64,000 nucleotides of DNA. It comes from Sulfuritalea sp. (GTDB lineage Bacteria > Pseudomonadota > Gammaproteobacteria > Burkholderiales > Rhodocyclaceae). The stretch covers positions 32,647-96,646 of the forward strand of contig JALHPU010000016.1 in NCBI GenBank assembly GCA_022842325.1. The letters run 5' to 3'. The translations under genes were made by a program, and so were the position numbers. Below are positions 17,490 to 24,837 of this stretch, one piece after another (the stretch's first letter is position 1; each line of letters starts with the position of its first letter). The notes under the pieces are model-generated. The model had not been told where the DNA came from. It searched no databases and saw nothing but the letters and a program-made list of their open reading frames with translations.

Positions 17490-19541
17490 ATGTGTATCAG
17501 TCAGTTTGCGGCGTGGATGGCGGCAGCAACGGTCTATGTGGCCGTAACTCTGGGCAGCGGCCCGGTGCTCGCAGCTCCCGCCAGGGAAGCGGCTCCTGCC
17601 GCAGCCGCGGTCAAGCTCGACAACGCCACCTGCCAGACTTGCCACGACGGCAAGAAGGGCAAGCTGGAAATGCTCGGCAGCAATGGCGAGAAGCGCCCGG
17701 TGCAGCCCGTCGTCCCGGACAAATACACCACGAGCGTGCACGCGAAGATGGATTGCGTCGCGTGTCACCTCGAAATCACCGACAACGTCTCGCCCCACCA
17801 GATCGCCAAGGGCGTCAAGAAGGCCGAATGCGCGCAGTGCCACCTTGACCTGTGGGATGAAACCAAAAAGCTCGGCAAGACCGCCGAGAAGCCGCGGCTC
17901 GGCATCGTCGCCGACAACGTCGCCGCGTACAAGAAATCCTTCCACGCCAAGCCGGACAAGGACGATCCGACCAAGCAGATGGCGATCTGCAGCGATTGCC
18001 ACAACGTGCATACCTTCGATGTGCCTCCGCGCGGCACTCAGGAGCGCAAGGAATGGCACCTCACCGTGCCCAATGTCTGCGGTGACAAGTGCCATACCGA
18101 TCATCTGGAAGAATGGAGCGAATCCATCCACGGCAAGGAGGCAATCGACAAGAAGAACCTGAAGACGGCCGTCTGTTCCGATTGCCACACCACCCACGAC
18201 ATCATCGGCAGTTCATCCGACAAGGCCAAGCTGGCGATCACCGCCAGTTGCGGCGACTGCCACCAGGATGCCGAGAAGTCCTACAAGGCCTCCTACCACG
18301 GCCAGGTCAACACCCTGGGTTACGCCTATACCGCCAAGTGCTTCGACTGCCATGGCAGCCACGGCATCGAGCCGTCGAAGGACCCCAAGTCGAAGATGCA
18401 CGAGAAGAACCGGCTCAAGACCTGCCAGAAGTGTCACAGCGGCAAGGAGGGTAAGCCGCCTCTGGCTACCCCCGGTTTCCTCAGTTTCAGCCCGCACGGC
18501 ACCAGCGACAACTTCGCCAAGTATCCCGAAATCTGGATCACGACCAAGTTCATGGTGGCCCTGCTGATTGGCGTGTTCATCTTCTTCTGGGCGCATTCCA
18601 TACTCTGGTGGTATCGCGAGTACATGGATCGCAAGCAGGGCGTGCACCATTGGCATATCCGTACCGGCGACATTCCTGCTGAACAGCTGCCCTTCGACGA
18701 CCGTCGGGACGACCTGGCCAAGAAGCATGTGCGGCGCTTCGGACCGATGTGGCGATTGGCGCACCTGGCCTTCGCCCTCAGCGTGATGACCCTGGTGCTG
18801 ACCGGCATGGCGGCGTTCTACCCCGAGACCGGCTGGGCCAAGAGCGTCATGGCTGGCTTGGGCGGCCCGAGAACCGCCGGGCTGATCCACCGCATCGCCG
18901 CCTTCACCATGCTCGGCATCTTCTTCATTCACCTTATCGCGGTGTCGATCAACATCCTGCGCAAGTGGAAGGACTTCAAGATCTTCGGCCCGGATTCCTT
19001 CGTGCCGAACTGGAAGGACATGTACGACATGATCGGCATGTTCAAGTGGTTCGTCGGCAAGGGTCCGCGCCCGGCCATCGAGCGCTGGTCCTACTGGGAG
19101 AAGTTCGATTACTGGGCGGTGTTCTGGGGTATGGCGATCATCGGCGGCAGCGGCATGATGCTGGCGTTCCCGCATATCGTCGCCAATTACCTGCCGGGTT
19201 GGGTGTTCAACGTGGCGATGGTGGTGCACGGCGAGGAAGCTTTCCTGGCGGCAGTGTTCCTGTTCACGGTGCATTTCTTCAACAACCACTTCCGCCCCGA
19301 CAAGCTGCCACCGCCGGACGTTGTGATGTTTACCGGCACGCAGTCGCTGGACGAGTTCAAGCACGAGCATGCCGCGCAGTACCAGCGCCTGGTCGAAACC
19401 GGTCAGTTGGAGAAGTATCTGGTGGATGCGCCGTCAAAGCCTTTCACGCTGGCTTCGAAGATACTCGGCCTGACACTGATCGCCTTCGGCCTGGCCTTGC
19501 TGGTGATGATCGCCATCGGCTTCTTCGGCGGCGGACACTGA
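17490..19541 (+). CDS. CbcL-like fusion: nine-haem cytochrome c plus cytochrome b membrane domain
   Basis: This 683-residue protein has a signal-like N-terminus followed by a periplasmic part with CxxCH sites at residues 48, 89, 114, 167, 229, 254, 284 and 312. A CGDKCH (Cx3CH) site at 197-202 makes nine possible haems. From about 350 on there are hydrophobic helices with conserved His (IWITTKFMVALLIGVFIFFW, RLAHLAFALSVMTLVLTGMA, GLIHRIAAFTMLGIFFIHLI), as in FdnI/HydC diheme cytochrome b. This is the layout of Geobacter CbcL, an inner-membrane quinol oxidase for extracellular electron transfer. It would exchange electrons between menaquinol or ubiquinol and periplasmic cytochromes. The two monohaem cytochromes flank it. 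Confidence 0.8.
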   Translation: MCISQFAAWMAAATVYVAVTLGSGPVLAAPAREAAPAAAAVKLDNATCQTCHDGKKGKLEMLGSNGEKRPVQPVVPDKYTTSVHAKMDCVACHLEITDNVSPHQIAKGVKKAECAQCHLDLWDETKKLGKTAEKPRLGIVADNVAAYKKSFHAKPDKDDPTKQMAICSDCHNVHTFDVPPRGTQERKEWHLTVPNVCGDKCHTDHLEEWSESIHGKEAIDKKNLKTAVCSDCHTTHDIIGSSSDKAKLAITASCGDCHQDAEKSYKASYHGQVNTLGYAYTAKCFDCHGSHGIEPSKDPKSKMHEKNRLKTCQKCHSGKEGKPPLATPGFLSFSPHGTSDNFAKYPEIWITTKFMVALLIGVFIFFWAHSILWWYREYMDRKQGVHHWHIRTGDIPAEQLPFDDRRDDLAKKHVRRFGPMWRLAHLAFALSVMTLVLTGMAAFYPETGWAKSVMAGLGGPRTAGLIHRIAAFTMLGIFFIHLIAVSINILRKWKDFKIFGPDSFVPNWKDMYDMIGMFKWFVGKGPRPAIERWSYWEKFDYWAVFWGMAIIGGSGMMLAFPHIVANYLPGWVFNVAMVVHGEEAFLAAVFLFTVHFFNNHFRPDKLPPPDVVMFTGTQSLDEFKHEHAAQYQRLVETGQLEKYLVDAPSKPFTLASKILGLTLIAFGLALLVMIAIGFFGGGH

Positions 19542-19648
19542 TGGGGTTCCCGCTTCGGGGCAGGTGCCCTGAAGCGGGTGGCAGCGCGGTGCTGCGGTGG
19601 TTGGGGTGGCCGCGGTGGCTGCGACTTTCGATGGTGAGGCGCAAAGCC

Positions 19649-19990
19649 ATGAACAAGATCGGAGCCCAGCTTTTTGCCGGTATGTTTCTTCTGCTTGGTG
19701 CTGCCGGCCCGTCACTGGCGCAGGTTGACGCCGATGCCGCTCTGGCGCTGGCGAAGCGCAATGACTGCTTCAAGTGCCACGCCATCGACAAGACCAAGAA
19801 GGCGCCTGCCTACAAGCGGATTGCGGCGCGACTGAGATCGAAGCCGGATGCAGTCGAGACCATCATCGAGCACATCACCGCGGGGTCCATGGTCGAACTG
19901 GAGGACGGCACGGATGCGCAGCACCGTATCGTAGACACCAAAGATCCGGCCGAACTTGGCAATCTGGCGCGCTGGATCCTGTCGCTCTGA
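19649..19990 (+). CDS. Small periplasmic cytochrome c (paralogue B)
   Basis: This 113-residue protein has a signal peptide (LFAGMFLLLGAAGPSLA). The haem site NDCFKCHAIDKTKKAP is identical to paralogue A across the CFKCHAIDKTKK core, and the C-terminus LEDGTDAQHRIVDTKDPAEL is also shared. Met is in a different place (TAGSMVELEDG). An in-frame ATG at 19631 (MVRRKA) would lengthen the n-region by six residues, and neither start has a good ribosome binding site. It follows the CbcL-like gene by about 107 bases and probably shuttles its electrons. Confidence 0.85.
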   Translation: MNKIGAQLFAGMFLLLGAAGPSLAQVDADAALALAKRNDCFKCHAIDKTKKAPAYKRIAARLRSKPDAVETIIEHITAGSMVELEDGTDAQHRIVDTKDPAELGNLARWILSL

Positions 19991-20038
19991 ATGCCGCAAT
20001 ACGGCGTCGTCGGATTTTCGAGGGACGCGGCGCGCGGC

Positions 20039-20734
20039 TTATTTCCGGATCAGTTGATAGCCGGTGCGATGCACCGTCTGTATCGGCGAGCGGCCATCGG
20101 CGAGCCTGCCCAGCTTTTTCCTGAGATTGCTGATATGCATGTCCAGGCTGCGGTCATAACTGGTCAACTCGCGGCCCAGCAGTTTTAACGCCAGCTCGGC
20201 CTTTCCCAACGCGCGGCCGGAGTGCTGGAACAGGATATGGAGCAGATCGAATTCGGTGCTGGTCAGCGGCAGCGGCTTGCCGCGCCACGTCGCGCTGCGA
20301 TCTGAAACTGAAAGAGTGAGGCTGGTGATTTCGTCGCGCCGCATTCTCTCCGCGGCGACTGCATGGCGGGTGCGGCGCAGGATGGAATTGAGGCGGGCTA
20401 CCAGTTCGCGCAGGTTGCACGACTTGGACAGGTAATCGTCGGCACCGAGTTCGAGGCCGACAATGCGCTCGATGTCGTCAACCGCGGCGGCCAGCATTAC
20501 CACCGGCAGTTCTCCGTACTGTCGAATTCGCCGCAGCACCTCGATCCCGGTGATTCCGGGCAGTGTGTCGTCGAAAATGACGAGATCGTAATCGCCCTCC
20601 ATCGCCAGCAACAGACCGGCCTCGCCATCATGACAAAGGTCGAGTGCGAAGCCTTGCGCCTCGAGGTAATCGGACAAGACCCGGCATAGCACCGGGTCGT
20701 CATCCACCAGCAGAAGTTTTGGCGTTTGCTTCAT
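20039..20734 (-). CDS. CpxR-like OmpR-family response regulator (orphan)
   Basis: This 231-residue protein has a receiver domain with acidic DDD (11-13), Asp55 in VIFDDTLPG and Lys104. The conserved switch Thr/Ser is Ala82 (VVMLAAAV) and the usual KPF reads KSC. The winged-helix domain is very close to CpxR, with LTSTEFDLLHILFQHSG and DRSLDMHISNLRKKLG. No kinase gene is adjacent. It is divergent from the decaheme-porin operon, and a perfect GTAAA-N5-GTAAA box (the CpxR consensus) lies in between. It likely controls the outer-membrane conduit. The altered receiver suggests atypical or constitutive signalling. Confidence 0.85.
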   Translation of the reverse strand: MKQTPKLLLVDDDPVLCRVLSDYLEAQGFALDLCHDGEAGLLLAMEGDYDLVIFDDTLPGITGIEVLRRIRQYGELPVVMLAAAVDDIERIVGLELGADDYLSKSCNLRELVARLNSILRRTRHAVAAERMRRDEITSLTLSVSDRSATWRGKPLPLTSTEFDLLHILFQHSGRALGKAELALKLLGRELTSYDRSLDMHISNLRKKLGRLADGRSPIQTVHRTGYQLIRK

Positions 20735-21259
20735 TCAGTAATTCACGCGAACGAAAAAATCGTGAGGAAATCCGACTGCCCACGGCATCGGAGTGGAGTC
20801 GAGTTAACGAGGCCCGCCGCCAGCGATGTTGCGTGCCAACAACTTTCAAAAATTTACAAGTATTCCTGGTCGGAGAAGCTGAGTATTTGACTCAAGTTAA
20901 GGCGCGAAACCTCACGCCATGCGCTGAATTTCGCCTACCGGCCACCGCTGAAACAAATTATTACATACCTAACAATCGATTAGGCCTTAGTGGCCAACAG
21001 GATGTGCCAATCGAAATCACTATTGATTGAGACATCAGGGCCCGCCCAATTAACCATAATTGATTCATTGGTATTTCAATTCTTGGTTCAAAGTAAATAT
21101 TTGTAAAATTTGCTTTAGATCATATAAATCGAGGGGGGTTCACCGGCGTCAACTTGCGGGGGATACTCGCCCCTCGATGGAGGTTCTTGTGTGGCACGGT
21201 GAGGCAGCTTGCCCCTGTGACAACAGCTCCGACGGCATTGGTTTAAAGGAGAATTCCAG
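20735..21259. other. AT-rich divergent intergenic region before the decaheme operon
   Basis: These 525 bases between the CpxR-like regulator and the decaheme gene are visibly richer in A and T than the neighbours (for example 20840-21130). Short reading frames here have no ribosome binding site or domain and are rejected as genes. It contains the CpxR box at 21093 and AAAGGAGAATTCC just before the decaheme start. A long 5' leader or a small RNA is possible but not supported. Confidence 0.5.
21093..21107. promoter_or_regulatory. Perfect CpxR box GTAAA-N5-GTAAA
   Basis: GTAAA TATTT GTAAA is the exact direct repeat recognised by CpxR. It lies 153 bases upstream of the decaheme start and 359 bases upstream of the CpxR-like gene, whose DNA-binding helix is close to that of CpxR. 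Confidence 0.7.
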
Positions 21260-22270
21260 ATGCAATTCGCTCGACACGTACTCGCTTTTTGTGCCGTCAT
21301 CGGCACTCTGGCGGTCGCAACACCACTGCTGGCGGCTACCGATGCGCCTAAGCCGGCAAAGGCCAACCTCGCCAGCGACCCAAATGCCAAGGACCTGATC
21401 CTCAAGGGCGATGCGAAATGTACCGGCTGTCACGACGAGGCCGACGAGCCGACCGGCGCCGCCACCATGCTCGAACTGAACCCCGGAGTCCTTGCGATTG
21501 GCAAGACCAAACACGGCACCAAGGCGGACAGCCGCACGCCGACCTGCACCGATTGCCACGGCGAAAGCGAAAAGCATCGCGCACACAAGGGCAGCGACAA
21601 GCCGCCGAAGGTGGACCTGAGCTTCCGCAAGGACACCAAGGCCGACGCTTCAACACGCAATGATGCCTGCCTGAATTGTCACAAGGGCGGCGAGCGTACC
21701 GGCTGGAAGAGCGGCGCGCACGCTCTGCAGGATGTCGCCTGCACCTCCTGTCACGATGTCCACAACCGGACTGACAAGGTACGCGTCAAGGCGGTGCAGA
21801 CCGAAGTCTGTTTCACCTGTCACAAGGAGCAGCGTACGCAGACCAACAAGCCCTCGCACCATCCGCTCGCGGAAGGAAAGATGTTCTGCTCCTCGTGCCA
21901 CAACGTGCACGGCAACAATCCCAAGCATCTGGTCAAGCGCAGCACCAACGAAACCTGTTATGGCTGCCACATGGAGAAGCGCGGCCCCTTCGTGCATAAC
22001 CATCAGCCCGTGGCCGAAGATTGCGGCATTTGCCATCAACCGCACGGCACCACCAATCCGGCCATGCTCAAGACCCGGGTCCCCTTCCTCTGCCAGGACT
22101 GCCATTCGCATGACAGTCACCCGGGACAGACTGCCGTCCTGCCGACGGCTGCCACCAACTCCACTTCGCTGCTCGGAAGTGTCGGCCGTGGCTGCCTCAA
22201 CTGCCACACCAATATTCACGGCGGCAACAGCACGGTCAACTCGGCCACGGCTGGTCGTTTCCGCCGCTGA
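21260..22270 (+). CDS. Periplasmic decaheme cytochrome c, MtrA/PioA/DmsE family
   Basis: This 336-residue protein has a signal peptide (VLAFCAVIGTLAVATPLLA) and exactly ten CxxCH sites, at residues 54, 96, 137, 161, 184, 210, 233, 255, 278 and 312. Length and haem spacing fit MtrA/MtoA/DmsE (about 330 residues, ten haems). These insert into an MtrB-type porin to carry electrons across the outer membrane. The porin gene follows 20 bases later. AAAGGAGAATTCC precedes the start. Direction of flow (reduction outward as in Mtr, or oxidation inward as in Pio/Mto) cannot be told from sequence. Confidence 0.9.
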   Translation: MQFARHVLAFCAVIGTLAVATPLLAATDAPKPAKANLASDPNAKDLILKGDAKCTGCHDEADEPTGAATMLELNPGVLAIGKTKHGTKADSRTPTCTDCHGESEKHRAHKGSDKPPKVDLSFRKDTKADASTRNDACLNCHKGGERTGWKSGAHALQDVACTSCHDVHNRTDKVRVKAVQTEVCFTCHKEQRTQTNKPSHHPLAEGKMFCSSCHNVHGNNPKHLVKRSTNETCYGCHMEKRGPFVHNHQPVAEDCGICHQPHGTTNPAMLKTRVPFLCQDCHSHDSHPGQTAVLPTAATNSTSLLGSVGRGCLNCHTNIHGGNSTVNSATAGRFRR

Positions 22271-22290
22271 TCGGGAAGGGGAGAAAAATC

Positions 22291-24453
22291 ATGAAAAAGA
22301 TGAGCAAAGTATTCAAGCTGAACCTTCTTTCGGCTGCCTTGATTCCGGCCTTCGGCTCGGCGTTTGCGGCGGATGATGACGTCGCCCAGTTCATCAAGCC
22401 GGACAGTACGGTTTCCGTCGGCGTCGGCAACTGGTCGGGTGACCGCCATCAGGCGGGCATTCTCGATGGCATGCGCAAGAGCGGTTCCCACCTTGGGCTC
22501 GATGTGGACGTGGTCAAGCGTGATGACGCGACGGGCACCTGGTTCATGCTGAAGGGGCAGAACCTTGGCCTCGATACCCGCGAGCTACGTCTCGACTTGC
22601 AGCGTCAGGGTGACGTGGGCGGCTATCTGGAGTACAGCAAGATCCCCTACGACAATCCTTTCACCTTCAATACGCCATTGCAGGGAATCGGGACGCAGAA
22701 TCTGGTCGTCGGCACGACTCAGGGCGGTGCGTTTGCCATGCGCGAAGTCAAGATCGGACTCGAGCGTGAGCGCTGGAGCCTTGGCGTATTCAAGAAGCTG
22801 ACGACCGATGTCGATTTCAAATTCGACTTCAAGAACGAAGACAAGAAGGGCACTCGACAGGCAGGCGGCGGTAGCGCCGGCCTGTTCTCGGTGGAACCCT
22901 TCGACAGCACGATTCGCCAGTTCGAGGCCGTTCTGCGTTATACCGGCAAGGAACTGCAGCTCTCCGGCGGCTACAACGCCAGCTGGTATGACAATAATAT
23001 TTCGCTGGTCATGCAGCGCTTGAACGGCATCACCGGAGGCACCAACGCCAGCTTCAATGCCGTCACGCCGATTTCGGTGGCGCTGAGCAACCAGGCGCAC
23101 CAGGTCTTCCTCGACGGCGACTACGCCTTCAACCCGACCACGCACGGGACGTTCAAGCTCGCGTACGGGCGCGCCACCCAGAACGAGCGCTTGCCGACGT
23201 TCGATCTTGCGGCACCGAACAATCGCTACTGGAATGCGCCGGACCGTCTGAACGGCCGGATCGACACCACGCTGGTGCAACTTGGCCTGACAGCGCAACC
23301 GATGCCCAAGCTGTCGCTGACCGCCAGCCTGCGCTACAACGATGTCAAGGACAAAACCCCGGTGGCGCCCTTCGTCGGCACCAACCCGGCCGGCGCTGCG
23401 ACTGTGTACAACACTCCGCATTCCTACACCACCACGGTGGGCAAGCTGGAGGCTTCTTATCGCCTGCCGGAGAATTTCAAGCTCACCGGCGGAGTCGATT
23501 ACTCGACGCAGGACCGTTCGTATCCAATGATCGGCACTCTGTATGTACCGTTCAGGTCCGAGGTAAACGAAACCACCTACCGGGTGGCTTTGCGCCGCTC
23601 CCTGGCCGACGAGCTCAACGGCACGATCTCATTCCTCCACAGCGACAGGGATGGCTCGGCCTATCGGCCCGCGAACGGCACGCTTCCGTTCTCCAACCAG
23701 ATCAACCCCCTTCATATCGCAGACCGGACACGTAACAAGTTGCGGTTCGCGCTGGACTGGGCTCCGCTCAGCCAGCTCGACGTGCAATTCCGCATGGACG
23801 AGTCGCGCGACAAGTATCCCGACGAGGGGCGCCCCTACGGTTTGAAGGATGGCCGCGCGACCCTGTTTGCGGTCGACGCCAGCTATGCGCTGTCGGATGA
23901 CTGGAAGCTCTCCGCGTGGTATTCCAACGACGTGACCAAGGCGCGGGAAGTCAGCGCGCGCGCTCCCAATGGCGGCGCTTTGGATGCCGTCAAGGAATCA
24001 CGTATCAAGGATGTCGGCGATTCCTTGGGCGTCAATCTGCGTGGCATGGTCAGTGCCAAGCTGCAATTGGGTTTGGGCCTTGACTGGTACCAGACGCTTA
24101 GCAGTTATCCGCAGAGCCAAGCCCTGGTAGGAGCTGCCGTGGCTTACCCGGCCGGTAGTGCGGGTCCGCTGCCCGATGTCAATACCAACATGATCCGCAT
24201 CAAGTTTGATGGCAAGTATGAGCTCGACAAGGTATCAAGCCTCGGCGTCGATTTCATCCATGAGCGCTGGCGCAGCAACGATTGGACCTGGAATTACGCC
24301 AACGGCTCGCCGTTTACGTACTTCTCGGGTGGCATAACCTGTACCGGATGCTCGGCAACTCCAGTGGGTGTTGTCGATGGCACGACAGTGACCCGCAAGA
24401 GCACTCAGGTCGCCAATTTCATCGGCATACGTTACAACTACAAGTTCCAGTAA
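22291..24453 (+). CDS. MtrB/PioB-family outer-membrane porin
   Basis: This 720-residue protein has a signal peptide (LNLLSAALIPAFGSAFA) and a long run of amphipathic beta strands ending in GIRYNYKFQ, with aromatic Phe at position -2, as expected for a large beta-barrel. Size and coupling to the decaheme gene (20-base gap) fit the MtrB/PioB family that sheathes MtrA. A CTGC pair lies near the C-terminus (ITCTGCSATP), whereas Shewanella MtrB has its CxxC near the N-terminus. No extracellular decaheme or undecaheme cytochrome gene follows, and a terminator ends the operon. Confidence 0.85.
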   Translation: MKKMSKVFKLNLLSAALIPAFGSAFAADDDVAQFIKPDSTVSVGVGNWSGDRHQAGILDGMRKSGSHLGLDVDVVKRDDATGTWFMLKGQNLGLDTRELRLDLQRQGDVGGYLEYSKIPYDNPFTFNTPLQGIGTQNLVVGTTQGGAFAMREVKIGLERERWSLGVFKKLTTDVDFKFDFKNEDKKGTRQAGGGSAGLFSVEPFDSTIRQFEAVLRYTGKELQLSGGYNASWYDNNISLVMQRLNGITGGTNASFNAVTPISVALSNQAHQVFLDGDYAFNPTTHGTFKLAYGRATQNERLPTFDLAAPNNRYWNAPDRLNGRIDTTLVQLGLTAQPMPKLSLTASLRYNDVKDKTPVAPFVGTNPAGAATVYNTPHSYTTTVGKLEASYRLPENFKLTGGVDYSTQDRSYPMIGTLYVPFRSEVNETTYRVALRRSLADELNGTISFLHSDRDGSAYRPANGTLPFSNQINPLHIADRTRNKLRFALDWAPLSQLDVQFRMDESRDKYPDEGRPYGLKDGRATLFAVDASYALSDDWKLSAWYSNDVTKAREVSARAPNGGALDAVKESRIKDVGDSLGVNLRGMVSAKLQLGLGLDWYQTLSSYPQSQALVGAAVAYPAGSAGPLPDVNTNMIRIKFDGKYELDKVSSLGVDFIHERWRSNDWTWNYANGSPFTYFSGGITCTGCSATPVGVVDGTTVTRKSTQVANFIGIRYNYKFQ

Positions 24454-24493
24454 TCCGGAGCCGGATTACCGGGCTGGCCCGGGCAGAATAAGA

Positions 24494-24528
24494 AGCGGAA
24501 CCTGAGCAATCAGGTTCCGCTTTTTTTC
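24494..24528 (+). terminator. Intrinsic terminator after the decaheme-porin operon
   Basis: AGCGGAACCTGA (24494-24505) pairs with TCAGGTTCCGCT (24510-24521) around a 4-base loop, followed by a T tract to 24527. Confidence 0.9.
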
Positions 24529-24548
24529 GCCTGTTGTTTCTGTTCGGC

Positions 24549-24573
24549 GTTGCGCCAGCGCCGACTCCCGTAG
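24549..24573. repeat. Short dispersed element, copy 3
   Basis: GTTGCGCCAGCGCCGACTCC, with the same core as the copies at 3940 and 35647, lies between the terminator and the DUF3460 gene end. Confidence 0.6.
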
Positions 24574-24622
24574 ATTCCCTGAGTTCTGCGTGTCGGCTCA
24601 GGCCGTGCGCTGCGTACCCGCT

Positions 24623-24811
24623 TCAGTTCGCGTCGTAGTAATAGGCCTTGCTCGGCACTGCCGCGGCCTCGGTATCCTTCATGGTCTCCAGCGAACGCGG
24701 CGGTTTGTCCCACCAGAGTGCGCGGCCCTTCTGTTGTTCCAGTTTTTCCTCGGGGTGCTTTTCCATCCATTCGCGCATGAACTTGGTGTGCTCGGATTCG
24801 TAGAGTGCCAT
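24623..24811 (-). CDS. DUF3460 family protein
   Basis: This 62-residue protein (MALYESEHTKFMREWMEKHP start, GRALWWDKPPRS middle) matches the DUF3460 pattern found mainly in betaproteobacteria. It has no signal or membrane segment. It lies 26 bases downstream of the spoT-like gene on the same strand. Function is unknown. It marks the return to core genome after the respiratory island. Confidence 0.8.
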   Translation of the reverse strand: MALYESEHTKFMREWMEKHPEEKLEQQKGRALWWDKPPRSLETMKDTEAAAVPSKAYYYDAN

Positions 24812-24837
24812 GGGGCTTCCTTTTCAGTGTGGGTGGT

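Noticed and set aside
21192..21212. TGGCACG followed by TTGC upstream of the decaheme gene, resembling a sigma-54 promoter
   Set aside because: The GG and GC elements are 16 bases apart instead of 10, which RpoN promoters do not tolerate.
20644..21398. Two plus-strand reading frames of 128 and 112 codons in the AT-rich gap before the decaheme gene
   Set aside because: They overlap the regulator gene or the decaheme start, lack ribosome binding sites and show no domain or signal.
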